From Undibacterium sp. 5I1 (lineage in GTDB: Bacteria > Pseudomonadota > Gammaproteobacteria > Burkholderiales > Burkholderiaceae_D): a stretch of DNA of 64,000 nucleotides. Positions within the stretch are counted from its first letter, which is position 1. Every line of letters begins with the position of its first letter. The position numbers and the translations under genes are program-made. Below, in pieces: positions 1 through 11,059 of this stretch. The DNA is taken from positions 1,054,001 through 1,118,000 of the forward strand of contig NZ_JAVIWI010000001.1 in assembly GCF_034314085.1 (NCBI RefSeq), in the 5' to 3' direction. The notes under the pieces were generated by a model. The model was not told the origin of the DNA. It saw nothing but the letters and a program-made list of their open reading frames with translations, and ran no database searches.

Positions 1-2751
1 GGACGCAAAGTGCTGGGTACAGCGGTAGCCTCAACTTTGTTCATGTTCTCCAGCGCAAACGCTACAGGTCTTGGCAAGTTGACGGTGTTATCTGCTCTGG
101 GGCAGCCACTACGTGCTGAGATCGAATTAACATCACCGAACAAAGATGAAATTGGTTCGCTAGTGCCGAAGTTAGCTTCTGCTGATGCATTTCGCCAAGC
201 AAGCATCGATTTAAACCCGGCATTATTATCTCTGCGCTTTAGCGTTGAGCAACGTGGATCGGGATATGTCATCCGTGTTAGCTCAAATCAGGCCATGAAT
301 GAACCGTTTGTGGATATGTTGTTAGAACTAAACTCTAGCAATGGTAAGTTGTTGCGTGAATACACATTTTTGTTGGATCCTGCAGAATTGAGAAATAGTC
401 AGTCAGCTCAGGTTGCCAATCCGGTCAACGTGCCAGGTGCTACACAATCTAGCTCCAATCAAACATCCGTGCAAAGTAAGGCTGATACTGGTTCGATAAA
501 CACCGCGCGAGCGAGAGATAAGAAAGTAACCGGACTAAAAAATGAATCGAGTGTTCCCGCTAAATCGTCTGGTGACTATCAAGTCAAAATGGGAGACACA
601 TTAAGCAAAATAGCAGGCGCATATAAGAGTGATGGCGTTTCGCTAGATCAGATGCTTGTTAGCTTGTATAAGGCAAATCCACAAGCGTTTGCGGGGAACA
701 ACATGAACCGCCTGAAGTCCGGGCAAATTCTGTCTATTCCTGATGTAGATGCAAGCCGCTCTATTTCCTCCGGCGATGCACACTCTACGGTTATGGCACA
801 TGCTGCTGATTTTAGTGCTTATAGAAACAAGTTGGCTGGTCAAGTAGAAAGAGCACCTGCTGAAAAAGTAGTTGCGCCGAAGCAAACAGCCAGCGGAGTG
901 ATTACGGCTAAAGTAAAAGAGGTGCCGACCGCTACCAATGAAGCATTAGATAAATTGAAATTATCTAAAGCTACTCCAAGCGCGTCAGCTAAATCTACGA
1001 CTGGTAAAGTACTAGCAGAGGAAGATAAACTCGCCAAAGATAAAGCAATTGCAGACGCGAATGCACGGGTCAAAGAGTTGGAGAAAAACGTCGAAGGCTT
1101 GCAAAAAATACTACAAATAAAAGACAAGGATTTGAGTGACAAACAGGCCGCCGCGAAAAAGATGGCTGCTTCTACTTCTGCCCCAGTGGCACCAATTAAT
1201 TCCCCCGCTGTTGACAGTGTTGCAGCCAGTACTGTAGCTGCTTTAGTACCAGCATCGTCAACTGCTGCAACTCCAACTCCAGCTCCCAAACGTAAAATTG
1301 CGCCTCCGCCACCTCCACCACCTGAGCCAGGGATCTTTGATGGAATTATGAGCAGTGGGTTTGTATATCCCATCGCTGCTATCCTTGCACTATTAGGCGG
1401 ATACGGCTTTTACTCTAACCGCCGCAAGAAAAGCCTACAGCAATTTGAAGATAGCATCTTGACCGGTTCGAGTATGAAGGCTAATTCTATGTTCGGATCG
1501 ACCGGCGGCCAGAGTGTTGATACAAATAATAGTGTATTTAACTCTAACTTTGCGCCATCTGCTAGCCAATTGGATGCAAATGAGGTTGATCCGGTCGCTG
1601 AAGCTGATGTGTATATCGCCTACGGACGTGACTCCCAGGCCGAAGAGATTTTAAAAGAAGCACTACGTACTCAGCCCGACAGACATGCGGTCAGAGTTAA
1701 ATTGCTCGAAATTTATTTCACTCGTAAAGATGTGAAATCATTTGAGCGTTTGGCTGGCGAATTGTATGGAATGACAAGCGGTGATGGTGATGATTGGGCG
1801 CAAGCTGCATCTATGGGAATTGTATTAGACCCTCATAATCCGTTATACGCAGGTGGAAAAGCTCAGGTTGATTCTAATGCAACAGGCTTGGGTTCTGGCA
1901 CCCAGCCATTAGAAGATTTGGATCCAGACGCGTTACTGGCAAATTCTTTGTCCCACGATATGTTGGAGTCGATCAGCATTATAGATACAGCTGCTGGTCT
2001 GCATAGTGAGCCTGTCGCTCCTGCTTTAGATCAAACAAGCATGAGCTTTAATATGGTTGATACCAAAGATGCAATGGTGCCTTTGGATTTTGATTTGGAC
2101 ACGCCAGAATCAGAGCCGAAACATGAATTTGATGCACCTCAGTTACCTATGAGTACAAAGGGCAACGCAGATAAAATTAAGAGTGATTTTCCTGAAGACC
2201 AAGAAGTAGTTGATTTTGCTTCAATTGATTTTGATCTTGGTAATGATTTAGAAGAGGAAATCGTAGCGGATACACCCAAGATAGTTGATCCGAATGAAAA
2301 GCAAGATGCTGATAATAAGACAGATCCTTTGGATTTAGACATCAATCCAGTTGAGCAAAATCCAAAGCAGCATGACAACATTGTTTCTTTTGATTCAATG
2401 TCATTAACTGCCAGTGATAATACAGTTGAAACTCACGAGGAAACGGTTTCTCAAGTCAGTACTGGTGATGTGGTCGAAACAACCAGTACTTCTCCTGCTG
2501 CTTTTGAGTTTGATTTATCAGGAATTGATTTTGATCTCGACAATGAGTCATCTAAACCGGATACACATGACGTGATCGTCGCGGAGACGCCATCTTACAA
2601 TGCAGAAATGGCAACTAAGCTTGATCTTGCCGTTGCCTACCATGAGATCGGCGATAAAGACGGAGCGCGCGAATTATTGGATGAAGTAATAAAAGGTGGT
2701 ACACGAGACCAAATTGCTAAAGCACAGGAAATGCTAACGCATTTATCTTGA
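1..2751 (+). CDS. fimV: FimV-like pilus assembly/polar hub protein, 5' partial
   Basis: The reading frame is open from the first base, and the visible N-terminus lies inside a signal peptide (basic residues, then a hydrophobic run ending near SSANA), so the true start is upstream of the window. Numbering from the GTG at 10, an N-terminal FimV domain is followed by a LysM at about residues 190-247, an Ala/Pro-rich and coiled linker, one transmembrane helix near 440-465 and a long acidic cytoplasmic region. The protein ends in the C-terminal FimV TPR-like motif. FimV proteins bind peptidoglycan through LysM and organise type IV pili and polar complexes. A terminator follows directly. Confidence 0.9.
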   Translation, partial: GRKVLGTAVASTLFMFSSANATGLGKLTVLSALGQPLRAEIELTSPNKDEIGSLVPKLASADAFRQASIDLNPALLSLRFSVEQRGSGYVIRVSSNQAMNEPFVDMLLELNSSNGKLLREYTFLLDPAELRNSQSAQVANPVNVPGATQSSSNQTSVQSKADTGSINTARARDKKVTGLKNESSVPAKSSGDYQVKMGDTLSKIAGAYKSDGVSLDQMLVSLYKANPQAFAGNNMNRLKSGQILSIPDVDASRSISSGDAHSTVMAHAADFSAYRNKLAGQVERAPAEKVVAPKQTASGVITAKVKEVPTATNEALDKLKLSKATPSASAKSTTGKVLAEEDKLAKDKAIADANARVKELEKNVEGLQKILQIKDKDLSDKQAAAKKMAASTSAPVAPINSPAVDSVAASTVAALVPASSTAATPTPAPKRKIAPPPPPPPEPGIFDGIMSSGFVYPIAAILALLGGYGFYSNRRKKSLQQFEDSILTGSSMKANSMFGSTGGQSVDTNNSVFNSNFAPSASQLDANEVDPVAEADVYIAYGRDSQAEEILKEALRTQPDRHAVRVKLLEIYFTRKDVKSFERLAGELYGMTSGDGDDWAQAASMGIVLDPHNPLYAGGKAQVDSNATGLGSGTQPLEDLDPDALLANSLSHDMLESISIIDTAAGLHSEPVAPALDQTSMSFNMVDTKDAMVPLDFDLDTPESEPKHEFDAPQLPMSTKGNADKIKSDFPEDQEVVDFASIDFDLGNDLEEEIVADTPKIVDPNEKQDADNKTDPLDLDINPVEQNPKQHDNIVSFDSMSLTASDNTVETHEETVSQVSTGDVVETTSTSPAAFEFDLSGIDFDLDNESSKPDTHDVIVAETPSYNAEMATKLDLAVAYHEIGDKDGARELLDEVIKGGTRDQIAKAQEMLTHLS

Positions 2752-2771
2752 TTTAATTGGTACTTCCCGGC

Positions 2772-2806
2772 GGGCGCAACTTTTGGTTGGCGCCCGTTTT
2801 CGTTTT
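2772..2806 (+). terminator. Rho-independent terminator after fimV
   Basis: GGGCGC (2772-2777) pairs with GCGCCC (2790-2795) across a short loop and is followed by a T-rich run. It lies 20 bases after the fimV stop. The 250 bases from here to truA are AT-rich and hold no gene that I can see. Confidence 0.8.
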
Positions 2807-3055
2807 GATGATTGAAAGGATAAAGTAGAATTTCTGGTCTGATGTCGCTAGCTTGTATAGTTTCCTAGTATACTCCTGGTGAGTATAATTATTCGTCTAT
2901 ATATTAATTGGGTAAGCAGGGATTTTTTGAGAAAAGTATAGGTAGTATATTGAAGTTGTTAATGCTAATAATTACTTTTTCGTTCTTTAATAGTTTGCTT
3001 ACATTTTATCTAAACCTTGATGTTTTCTTTAAATAATTGAATTTGTGAGTTTGAA

Positions 3056-3892
3056 TTGAAACGTCTTGTTCTTGGTGTGCAGTATGATGGTAGCCGATGG
3101 CATGGTTGGCAAACTCAGCCATCCGGTCAGACGGTGCAGGACGCGCTGGAGAAGGCTCTATTTGCTTTTGCTAAAGCGCCTCTCAAGACGACTTGCGCTG
3201 GGCGTACTGACGCAGGTGTTCATGCTCTTGAACAAGTAATTCACTTTGATACCGAGTTAGATCGAAGTATGTATTCTTGGATGAATGGGGTGAATGCATT
3301 TTTGCCAGATTCAATTGCTGTTCTTTGGGCAACTGAAGTGCTATTTGATGACCCTGATGCCCAAGATAATTTTCATGCTCGGTTTAGTGCTTACGCAAGG
3401 ACTTACCATTACGTTCTTTACAATAATCCTGTGCGTTCCCCACTTTGGGCGCAGCGAGCTGGCTGGGTATTTCGTCCGCTCGATGTGAGTAAGATGCGCG
3501 AGGCAACTTCTTATCTGCTTGGCGAACATGATTTTACGGTCTTCCGTGCTGCCGCATGTCAGGCTAAATCACCAATAAAGCATATGTATGACGTGCAAAT
3601 ACGCCAGCAAGGTGATTTGCTTATCTTTACCTTGCGCGCCAGTGCGTTTTTACATCACATGGTACGCAATATTATTGGTTCCTTACTTTTTGTAGGCATT
3701 GGTAAAAAAGAGCCTGATTGGATAAAGCATTTGTTGATGAGTCGTGATCGTAGTTTGTCCGCACCAACTTTTATGCCGGATGGTTTATACCTTGCAAAAA
3801 TTGATTACGATAAAAAATGGAATTTATCACAAAATAAAAACGATAATTTCTTAGGATCGTTACCGTTTAAAGATTCTCAGTTAGATAGTTAA
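3056..3892 (+). CDS. truA: tRNA pseudouridine(38-40) synthase
   Basis: TruA isomerises uridines 38-40 of the tRNA anticodon arm. The 278-residue product has the family's N-terminal VQYDG motif and the catalytic GRTDAGVHA motif with Asp52. Only a TTG start (3056) fits: an in-frame stop lies at 3038 and no ATG or GTG occurs in frame before the conserved N-terminus. The ribosome binding site is weak. It stands alone between AT-rich spacers rather than in an obvious operon. Confidence 0.93.
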   Translation: MKRLVLGVQYDGSRWHGWQTQPSGQTVQDALEKALFAFAKAPLKTTCAGRTDAGVHALEQVIHFDTELDRSMYSWMNGVNAFLPDSIAVLWATEVLFDDPDAQDNFHARFSAYARTYHYVLYNNPVRSPLWAQRAGWVFRPLDVSKMREATSYLLGEHDFTVFRAAACQAKSPIKHMYDVQIRQQGDLLIFTLRASAFLHHMVRNIIGSLLFVGIGKKEPDWIKHLLMSRDRSLSAPTFMPDGLYLAKIDYDKKWNLSQNKNDNFLGSLPFKDSQLDS

Positions 3893-4022
3893 AGGCGGAA
3901 ATATATGTGCTGACTGTTAATTTTTTAATGTATTTTTGGCCTTTGCTTTCTTGCCTGAACATGATTTTTGGGCTTTCCCTTACAAAATCCGGTAAAATGT
4001 AGCTTTGCATAACCCAAAATTG

Positions 4023-4070
4023 AGGCGCTCGCCTGGGGACCATTGCCCGGCTCAGAGCGCCTTTTTTTTA
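4023..4070 (+). terminator. GC-rich hairpin with U-tract just upstream of lepA
   Basis: GGCGCTC (4023-4029) pairs with GAGCGCC (4056-4062), with further pairing inside, and eight T follow (4063-4070). It lies 130 bases after truA and only 20 bases before the lepA ATG. A possible -10 (TAAAAT, 3993-3998) upstream would make this either an attenuator/short leader RNA for lepA or simply the truA terminator. Confidence 0.7.
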
Positions 4071-4090
4071 ACAGGCCTTTCCTCTCCCTA

Positions 4091-5884
4091 ATGAATAACA
4101 TCCGCAATTTTTCAATTATTGCCCATATTGATCATGGCAAATCAACACTTGCTGATCGAATTATCCAGTTGTGTGGTGGTTTGTCTGACCGTGAAATGGA
4201 AGCGCAAGTTCTTGATTCTATGGATATAGAACGTGAGCGCGGTATTACCATCAAGGCTCAGACAGCAGCATTGCAGTACAAGTCTCTTGACGGAAAAATA
4301 TACAATTTAAATCTGATCGACACCCCCGGACACGTAGATTTTAGTTACGAAGTAAGTCGTTCTTTGTCGGCTTGCGAGGGTGCTCTATTAGTCGTAGACG
4401 CATCGCAAGGGGTGGAAGCTCAAACAGTAGCAAATTGCTATACCGCGATCGAATTAGGTGTAGAGGTTGTGCCAGTCCTGAATAAGATTGATTTGCCGTC
4501 AGCAGACCCAGACAATGCGATTAATGAAATTGAAGAAGTCATAGGGATTGATGCCAGCGACGCAGTTCACTGCTCGGCAAAAACAGGCTTGGGCGTTCAG
4601 GCTGTTTTAGAATCTTTAATTATTAAAGTTCCCCCGCCAAAGGGAGATCCAGATGCCCCTTTGCAAGCCTTGATTGTCGATTCCTGGTTTGACAACTACG
4701 TTGGTGTCGTGATGTTGGTACGTATAGTTAATGGTACTTTACGACCAAAAGATAAAATTTTATTCATGGCTACAGAGGCGCAACATCTAGTCGAAAGTGT
4801 CGGAGTTTTTACGCCGAAATCTTTGTCCCGCACTGAGTTGTCGGCTGGGCAAGTTGGTTTTATTATCGCTGGTATTAAAGAGCTTAAGTCAGCCAAGGTT
4901 GGCGACACCATTACGATTGTAGGCAAAGCTGCTAAAGAGCCTTTGCCAGGCTTTAAAGAAGTACAGCCACAAGTGTTTGCGGGTTTATTTCCAGTGGAGG
5001 CAAATCAATATGATGCATTGCGTGACTCTCTGGAGAAGTTAAAGCTCAATGACTCAGCCTTAATGTATGAGCCAGAAGTTTCTCAGGCGCTTGGATTTGG
5101 ATTTCGTTGCGGATTTTTAGGTTTGTTGCACATGGAGATTGTGCAAGAGCGTTTGGAGCGCGAGTTCGACATGGACTTGATCACCACCGCCCCGACCGTT
5201 ATTTATGAGGTCGTAATGGCAGATGGTAGTATTTTGATGGTAGATAATCCGTCAAAAATGCCCGAGCCTTCAAGAACTGAAGAAATACGCGAACCTATCG
5301 TCACCGTCAATCTTTATATGCCGCAAGAGTATGTCGGTGCAGTAATTACTTTGTGCACGTCAAAACGTGGCGTGCAACTTGACATGAACTATCACGGCAG
5401 GCAAGTCAAATTGACATACGAAATGCCCATGGCAGAGATTGTGCTGGACTTCTTTGATAGACTGAAATCAACATCCCGTGGTTATGCCTCTATGGATTAT
5501 GAGTTTAAAGAATACCGTGCGGCAGATGTTGTTAAAGTGGATATGTTGATTAATAGCGAGAAAGTAGATGCGCTAGCAATTATTGTTCATAGGGCGAACA
5601 GTCAGTATCGTGGTCGGGCGGTCGCTGCCAAAATGCGTGAACTTATCCCAAGGCAAATGTTTGACGTAGCTATTCAAGCTGCCATTGGCGCTAACATCAT
5701 TTCACGTGAAAACGTTAAAGCCTTACGTAAAAACGTTTTGGCCAAATGTTACGGTGGCGATATCAGTCGTAAGCGGAAATTATTAGAAAAGCAAAAAGCG
5801 GGCAAAAAGCGAATGAAACAAGTCGGCTCTGTGGAAATCCCACAAGAAGCATTTTTGGCAATTTTACAAGTGGAAGATAAATGA
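4091..5884 (+). CDS. lepA: Elongation factor 4 (LepA), ribosome-associated GTPase
   Basis: LepA is a translational GTPase related to EF-G that acts on ribosomes. From the ATG at 4091 the protein is 597 residues, the usual length. G1 is HIDHGKST (residues 12-19), followed by [10 protein letters not shown] (switch I), DTPGH (G3), NKID (G4) and SAKTG (G5), then the LepA-specific C-terminal domain. An in-frame upstream ATG at 4043 would read through the hairpin, so I reject it. The stop overlaps the lepB start (ATGA), indicating translational coupling. Confidence 0.96.
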   Translation: MNNIRNFSIIAHIDHGKSTLADRIIQLCGGLSDREMEAQVLDSMDIERERGITIKAQTAALQYKSLDGKIYNLNLIDTPGHVDFSYEVSRSLSACEGALLVVDASQGVEAQTVANCYTAIELGVEVVPVLNKIDLPSADPDNAINEIEEVIGIDASDAVHCSAKTGLGVQAVLESLIIKVPPPKGDPDAPLQALIVDSWFDNYVGVVMLVRIVNGTLRPKDKILFMATEAQHLVESVGVFTPKSLSRTELSAGQVGFIIAGIKELKSAKVGDTITIVGKAAKEPLPGFKEVQPQVFAGLFPVEANQYDALRDSLEKLKLNDSALMYEPEVSQALGFGFRCGFLGLLHMEIVQERLEREFDMDLITTAPTVIYEVVMADGSILMVDNPSKMPEPSRTEEIREPIVTVNLYMPQEYVGAVITLCTSKRGVQLDMNYHGRQVKLTYEMPMAEIVLDFFDRLKSTSRGYASMDYEFKEYRAADVVKVDMLINSEKVDALAIIVHRANSQYRGRAVAAKMRELIPRQMFDVAIQAAIGANIISRENVKALRKNVLAKCYGGDISRKRKLLEKQKAGKKRMKQVGSVEIPQEAFLAILQVEDK

Positions 5885-6786
5885 GTTTTCAATCAATTTT
5901 AGGTAACTTTGCATTAATTCTTTTTGTATTGATGATAACAACCGGAATCATCTGGTTTCTCGACATGTTTGTGTGGGCTAAGCAACGACGATTGAAGGCA
6001 GATCAAGCTTTGGCGAGTTTTGATGCGCGTAATGCAAAACTGACTGCAGATGGGATTCGCTTGCAAGAGGGTGGACGCTTAGAACTAGAGTCGACTTTGC
6101 TAAAGCAGCCTACTTGGGTGGAATACTCTGGTAGTTTTTTTCCAGTGATCGCGCTTGTGTTTTTTTTACGCTCTTTTTTGTATGAACCTTTCAAAATACC
6201 ATCGGGATCAATGTTGCCGACATTATTTGTTGGCGATTTGATTTTGGTTAATAAATATACTTATGGGATTCGTTTACCTATCATTGATAAGAAAATATTA
6301 AATATCAATGATCCTAAACGTGGGGACATTATGGTGTTTAAATATCCAAAAGATACCAGCCTAAATTATATTAAACGTGTAGTTGGCGTACCCGGCGATA
6401 GAATAGTGTATAAAAACAAGCGTTTATTAATTAACGGTAAAGCATTATCGTACGAGGCTATGCCAGATTTTTTAGACGATACACTTACGTATTCTAAGCA
6501 ATTTAGTGAGAATTTGACCGGCGTACAACATAGCATTTTGAATGATGATCAGAAACCAGTTTTTGTGGATAGCCCTGACCAATTTCCAAAGCATGAGTCA
6601 TGCTCGTACGATAGTTTCGGTTTTGCGTGTACGGTACCTGAAAATCAGTATTTTATGATGGGTGATAATCGAGACAACAGCGCTGACAGTCGTTATTGGG
6701 GATTTGTTCCAGATCAAAATATTGTTGGTAAAGCATTTGTAATTTGGATGAACTTTAGTCATCCAAAAAGAATCGGCAGTTTTTAA
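5881..6786 (+). CDS. lepB: Signal peptidase I
   Basis: Type I signal peptidase cleaves Sec/Tat signal peptides at the outer face of the inner membrane. Two N-terminal hydrophobic segments (about residues 7-30 and 85-102) precede the catalytic serine motif PSGSM (Ser110). The general base lysine is in YIKRVVG (Lys165), and the C-terminal [11 protein letters not shown] box is intact. At 301 residues it matches proteobacterial LepB. It starts inside the lepA stop codon. Confidence 0.95.
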   Translation: MSFQSILGNFALILFVLMITTGIIWFLDMFVWAKQRRLKADQALASFDARNAKLTADGIRLQEGGRLELESTLLKQPTWVEYSGSFFPVIALVFFLRSFLYEPFKIPSGSMLPTLFVGDLILVNKYTYGIRLPIIDKKILNINDPKRGDIMVFKYPKDTSLNYIKRVVGVPGDRIVYKNKRLLINGKALSYEAMPDFLDDTLTYSKQFSENLTGVQHSILNDDQKPVFVDSPDQFPKHESCSYDSFGFACTVPENQYFMMGDNRDNSADSRYWGFVPDQNIVGKAFVIWMNFSHPKRIGSF

Positions 6787-6808
6787 TAACTTGTGGAGTT
6801 GCATACTT

Positions 6809-7207
6809 ATGCAAAATATAAAAAATCAGCGCTTTGGCCGACAGCTAGGTATTACGTTTATTAGTTTGATATTTATGCTGGTTATCGTTGGGATGATTGC
6901 AATGATAGGGATAAAAATTTCCCCAACGGTGATTGAATTTATGTCTATCAAAAAAGCTATACAGTCAGCAAAACAGTCAGGTGCGACAGTACGTGAAATA
7001 CAGATTGCATTTGATAAACAAGCAGAGATTGGATATTTTGATGCGGTTGCAGGTAAGGATCTTTCCATTGTAAAAACTAGTGATGGCAGTATGGATGTTA
7101 GCTTTGCTTATACAAAAAAAATTCCTTTATTTGGACCAGCTAGTTTATTACTGGAGTATGAAGGTACAACGGCAAAAAATGGGACAGTCCCCAAAAAGCA
7201 GGAATAA
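6809..7207 (+). CDS. DUF4845 family membrane protein
   Basis: A short protein (132 residues) with one N-terminal transmembrane helix (about residues 12-35) and a periplasmic remainder. Its place between lepB and rnc is typical for DUF4845 proteins in betaproteobacteria. I prefer the ATG at 6809, which has GGAG about 11 bases upstream, over the TTG at 6791. The function is unknown. Confidence 0.8.
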   Translation: MQNIKNQRFGRQLGITFISLIFMLVIVGMIAMIGIKISPTVIEFMSIKKAIQSAKQSGATVREIQIAFDKQAEIGYFDAVAGKDLSIVKTSDGSMDVSFAYTKKIPLFGPASLLLEYEGTTAKNGTVPKKQE

Positions 7208-7218
7208 GCAGATCTCGT

Positions 7219-8106
7219 ATGAATGAACAATTATTGCAAAAGAGATTGGGGCATCAATTCAAGAATGCAGCTTTATTGCAGCAAGCTTTAACGCACCGTA
7301 GCCACAGTGTTTTGCATAATGAGCGCTTGGAATTTTTAGGTGACTCTATTTTAAATTGTGTGGTTGCTTCGCTTTTATTCGATAGCTTCGCCAATATTGA
7401 TGAGGGTGATTTATCTCGAGTTAGAGCAAATTTGGTAAAACAGCAATCTTTGTATGAGATAGCGCAAAGAATTGAGTTGTCTCAGTTTTTACGCCTGGGC
7501 GAGGGGGAGTTGAAATCTGGTGGCTTCCGTAGGCCATCTATTTTGGCGGATACCTTAGAAGCCTTGTTTGGGGCGATTTTTTTAGATGCGGGATTTGATG
7601 CCGCACGTGAAGTGATTAAGTCTCTATACTCACTAGTCCTGGTTACAATAGATCCAACTACTTTAGGCAAAGATGCTAAAACATTGCTGCAAGAATTTTT
7701 GCAGAGTAAAAAAATAGCCTTGCCTCAATATAACGTTGTTGCTACACATGGTGCTGCTCATAATCAGGAATTCGAAATTGAGTGCCTGGTTCCAAAATTA
7801 GAGATACAAGTATTTGGCGCTGGCGGTAGTCGCCGTGCCGGTGAGCAAGCAGCAGCAAAGCTGGCTCTGGAAACTGCTTTAAATTTACTTGCTAAAACTC
7901 CAGCATCTCGCAAAAAGAAACCCCGGACGTCACAACTTAAACTAGCTGGAATAGCAACGGTACAATCAGATGCGCTAGCTAACGCATCGGCTGATGATAA
8001 TAAATCTAACGGTTCGACACAGAAATCTTTGTTAGACATATCTAGTAATCAGCCCGCTGCAAAAACTGACGTTCTAACGCATCAATCTCAACCTAAGATC
8101 GCATGA
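7219..8106 (+). CDS. rnc: Ribonuclease III with long C-terminal tail
   Basis: RNase III cleaves double-stranded RNA in rRNA and mRNA processing. The signature ERLEFLGDS (residues 35-43) supplies Glu35, Glu38 and Asp42, and a dsRNA-binding domain follows (about 155-225). At 295 residues it is about 65 longer than the E. coli enzyme because of a low-complexity Lys/Ser/Thr/Asn-rich C-terminal extension. The stop overlaps the era start (ATGA). Confidence 0.95.
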   Translation: MNEQLLQKRLGHQFKNAALLQQALTHRSHSVLHNERLEFLGDSILNCVVASLLFDSFANIDEGDLSRVRANLVKQQSLYEIAQRIELSQFLRLGEGELKSGGFRRPSILADTLEALFGAIFLDAGFDAAREVIKSLYSLVLVTIDPTTLGKDAKTLLQEFLQSKKIALPQYNVVATHGAAHNQEFEIECLVPKLEIQVFGAGGSRRAGEQAAAKLALETALNLLAKTPASRKKKPRTSQLKLAGIATVQSDALANASADDNKSNGSTQKSLLDISSNQPAAKTDVLTHQSQPKIA

Positions 8107-9005
8107 CCGATATCATTAATAACGCAGACTTTCGCTGCGGCTATATAGCCATTGTTGGCCGTCCTAATGTAGGGAAATCTACATTGATGAACGCCTTGAT
8201 TGGCGCTAAAGTCAGTATAACTTCACGTAAGGCACAGACGACGCGTCACAGAATCACAGGAATTCAGACAAAAGACAGCACTCAATATGTGTACGTTGAT
8301 ACTCCTGGTTTTCAGACCCTTCACTCGAATCCCTTAAATAAGACTTTGAACAGAACTGTCACGACTACTTTGACAGCCTCGGATGTCATTTTATTTATTA
8401 TAGAGGCAGGTACTTTTGGTGCCGCCGATCAACAAGTAATTGATTTGTTACCAAAAGATGTTCCTTGTATTTTAGTGATCAATAAGTCGGATCGAGTCAA
8501 AGATAAAGCAATCATGATGCCGTTTGCGCAAAAAATTATGGCTTTGTATCCTTTTGCTGCAGTGGTGCCTGTGTCGGCTACTTTGAGATTTCAACTGGAA
8601 AATCTTGAGGGTGAAATAAAGAAATATCTTCCATTGAATCCTCCTGTTTTTGGCGAGGACGACATTACTGATCGTAGCGAAAAGTTTTTAGCAACTGAGA
8701 TCGTCAGAGAGAAGTTATTTCGCTTTGTAGGTGATGAGTTACCTTATACAAGCACAGTTTTGATCGAGAAGTTCGAACAAGAAGGTAATTTGCGTCGGGT
8801 ATTCGTTGCGATTCTTGTGGACAGAAATACTCATAAATCCATGGTGATTGGAAATAAAGGCGCTAGATTAAAAGATATTTCTACTCAATCACGTCAAGAT
8901 ATGGAGAAGCTATTTGGTGGACCTGTTTATTTAGAAATTTGGGTTAAAGTGAAATCTGGCTGGGCCGATAACGAAGCTGGTTTGCGCGCCTACGGCTACG
9001 AATAG
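8103..9005 (+). CDS. era: GTPase Era
   Basis: Era is an essential GTPase that binds the 3' end of 16S rRNA during 30S assembly. G1 is GRPNVGKS near residue 19, G3 is DTPGF and G4 is NKSD. The C-terminal KH domain includes [10 protein letters not shown]. At 300 residues the length is normal, and it is coupled to rnc by a 4-base overlap. Confidence 0.96.
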   Translation: MTDIINNADFRCGYIAIVGRPNVGKSTLMNALIGAKVSITSRKAQTTRHRITGIQTKDSTQYVYVDTPGFQTLHSNPLNKTLNRTVTTTLTASDVILFIIEAGTFGAADQQVIDLLPKDVPCILVINKSDRVKDKAIMMPFAQKIMALYPFAAVVPVSATLRFQLENLEGEIKKYLPLNPPVFGEDDITDRSEKFLATEIVREKLFRFVGDELPYTSTVLIEKFEQEGNLRRVFVAILVDRNTHKSMVIGNKGARLKDISTQSRQDMEKLFGGPVYLEIWVKVKSGWADNEAGLRAYGYE

Positions 9006-9012
9006 CGACATC

Positions 9013-9885
9013 ATGAGTGTGCAGGTAATAGATCTGAATGCAGATGTTATATCAATCACAGAGCTTGTGGCTAATGCTTCTGCTGAGCCATCCATAACGG
9101 TAAAACCTGCCACAAAATTTCCTCGAAAATCATCTGTAATCTCCAAAGCACCGCGTACTAAACCAATGACCAAAGATGTGCGCATCTTAGGTCAGCCTGG
9201 CTTTGTATTACATTCATATCCCTACAAAGAAACTAGCTTAATCATTGATGTATTTACTCGTGATTACGGGCGATTAGCGTTAGTAGCTAAGGGTGCCAAA
9301 CGACCACATTCTCAGTTGCGTAATATATTGCAAACCTTCCAGCCTTTAACTATGTCGTGGAGCGGTAAATCAGATATTAAAACGCTTAGCGCCGCAGAAT
9401 GGGTTGGCGGCATGCTCCCGTTAGAAAAATCGGCACTACTGTGTGGATTTTATCTAAATGAATTATTGGTTAAATTTTTGATGCGCGATGAGCCATGCCC
9501 ATCACTTTTTGATCATTACGTTTCTACCATAAATCAGTTGGCACATCAGGAGCCTGCTTTGATTGTTTTGAGAAAATTTGAGCATGCGTTGCTACGAGAG
9601 TCAGGCTTTATAGGCGACTTGACTCGTTGTTACATGACGAAAGCGACTGTGCTGAATCAAGAGCTTTATATAATTGATCCTGAGCTTGGTGCGCGTCCAG
9701 CGCGCCCATCAGACACGACTCCCCGCGTCAACGGTAAAACTCTGATTGATATGCATGCCGGAGAATATCAAGATCCCATAACCCAATCTCAAAGTAAAAT
9801 GTTAATGCGCTTTTTACTGGCTCATCACTTGCATGGCACGCCACTCAACACTCGCCAAATTTTGATTGATTTGCAAAATCTATGA
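9013..9885 (+). CDS. recO: DNA repair protein RecO
   Basis: RecO acts with RecR to load RecA on SSB-coated ssDNA. The OB-fold starts near residue 60 ([13 protein letters not shown]) and the helical C-terminal domain follows. The first 55 or so residues are a low-complexity extension; an internal ATG at 9169 would give a protein of normal length (about 238 residues), so the true start is uncertain. It overlaps pdxJ by 4 bases. Confidence 0.9.
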   Translation: MSVQVIDLNADVISITELVANASAEPSITVKPATKFPRKSSVISKAPRTKPMTKDVRILGQPGFVLHSYPYKETSLIIDVFTRDYGRLALVAKGAKRPHSQLRNILQTFQPLTMSWSGKSDIKTLSAAEWVGGMLPLEKSALLCGFYLNELLVKFLMRDEPCPSLFDHYVSTINQLAHQEPALIVLRKFEHALLRESGFIGDLTRCYMTKATVLNQELYIIDPELGARPARPSDTTPRVNGKTLIDMHAGEYQDPITQSQSKMLMRFLLAHHLHGTPLNTRQILIDLQNL

Positions 9886-10640
9886 ACATACATCAACAAA
9901 CTCAAACCATTGAACTTGGTATCAATATTGACCATGTCGCTACCTTACGCAATGCACGTGGTACCAATTACCCTGATCCCTTGCAAGCTGCATTAATGGC
10001 GGAAGAGGCAGGTGCTGATTGCATTACTTTGCATATGCGTGAGGATCGCCGTCATATCAAAGATGCAGATGTTGAACGTATTCGTCCTCAACTCATTACG
10101 CGTATGAACTTAGAGGCTGCAGTAACAAATGAGATGATCGCCTTTGCTTGCAAAATAAAACCTCAAGATGTTTGTTTAGTGCCGGAACGCAGAGAAGAGG
10201 TGACTACAGAGGGTGGCTTAGATGTGGTTAAGTATTTTTCTCAAGTGCAGGCGGCGGTACGTCAGTTACAAGCGGAAAGTATTCGCGTCAGTTTATTTAT
10301 TGACGCCGACGCACAACAAATTCAGGCGGCATCTGAGACAGGTGCAACGGTGATTGAGCTTCACACTGGTCGCTATGCTGATGCGAATGACAATACACAG
10401 CAAGCAGCAGAATTACTCCGAATTAAACAAGGAGCTTTGGAAGGCATAAAGCGAGGATTGAAGGTCAATGCGGGACATGGTTTGCATTTTACGAACGTGC
10501 AGACAATTGCGGCAATACCTGACATTTCTGAACTCAATATAGGCCATGCTATTGTTGCTCAAGCGGTTTTTGTTGGTTGGAAAAAAGCGGTGAGTGATAT
10601 GAAAGCGATTATGAGTCAAGCTCGTTCACATGCGCTTTGA
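9882..10640 (+). CDS. pdxJ: Pyridoxine 5'-phosphate synthase
   Basis: PdxJ condenses 1-deoxyxylulose 5-phosphate with 3-amino-2-oxopropyl phosphate in vitamin B6 synthesis. The N-terminal [15 protein letters not shown], the HMREDRRHI segment and ELHTGRYA are all present in a normal-length (252-residue) TIM-barrel protein. The start lies within the recO stop. Confidence 0.96.
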   Translation: MNIHQQTQTIELGINIDHVATLRNARGTNYPDPLQAALMAEEAGADCITLHMREDRRHIKDADVERIRPQLITRMNLEAAVTNEMIAFACKIKPQDVCLVPERREEVTTEGGLDVVKYFSQVQAAVRQLQAESIRVSLFIDADAQQIQAASETGATVIELHTGRYADANDNTQQAAELLRIKQGALEGIKRGLKVNAGHGLHFTNVQTIAAIPDISELNIGHAIVAQAVFVGWKKAVSDMKAIMSQARSHAL

Positions 10641-10651
10641 TTGAATCAGTA

Positions 10652-11059
10652 ATGATCTACGGAATTGGTACCGATATTGTTCAAACAAGTCGCATAGAAT
10701 CATCTGTGAAACGACATGGTGACCGCTTTGCAGAAAAAATTCTCGGTGTCGACGAACTGACGATATATCATCAACGCAAAGCTAGTACAGAAGTTCGTGG
10801 TTTGCAATTTTTAGCTACACGTTTTGCGGCCAAAGAGGCATTTTCCAAAGCAATCGGGCTGGGAATAACCGAGCCGATGAATTGGTCTTCTGTACAAATA
10901 CTAAACCTAAGTAGTGGCCAGCCTATCATATCGACCATTAACGATTTATCTGACTGGATGAAAGCGCGCGGCCTTACTGCACGTGTATCTATTTCAGATG
11001 AAACTGATTACGTAGTTGCTTTTGTCATCGTAGAGAAAAATAGTGACTCTGATGTCTGA
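10652..11059 (+). CDS. acpS: Holo-acyl carrier protein synthase
   Basis: AcpS transfers 4'-phosphopantetheine from CoA to acyl carrier protein. From the ATG at 10652 the product is 135 residues, with the magnesium-binding GIGTDIV near the N-terminus and the [10 protein letters not shown] motif. A TTG at 10637 is in frame but would add a non-conserved leader. The 3' end overlaps uvrC by 8 bases. Confidence 0.93.
   Translation: MIYGIGTDIVQTSRIESSVKRHGDRFAEKILGVDELTIYHQRKASTEVRGLQFLATRFAAKEAFSKAIGLGITEPMNWSSVQILNLSSGQPIISTINDLSDWMKARGLTARVSISDETDYVVAFVIVEKNSDSDV

Noticed and set aside
840..1373. Minus-strand frame of 177 codons with poly-Gly inside fimV
   Set aside because: It mirrors the Ala/Pro-rich and Pro-run coding sequence of fimV and has no ribosome binding site.
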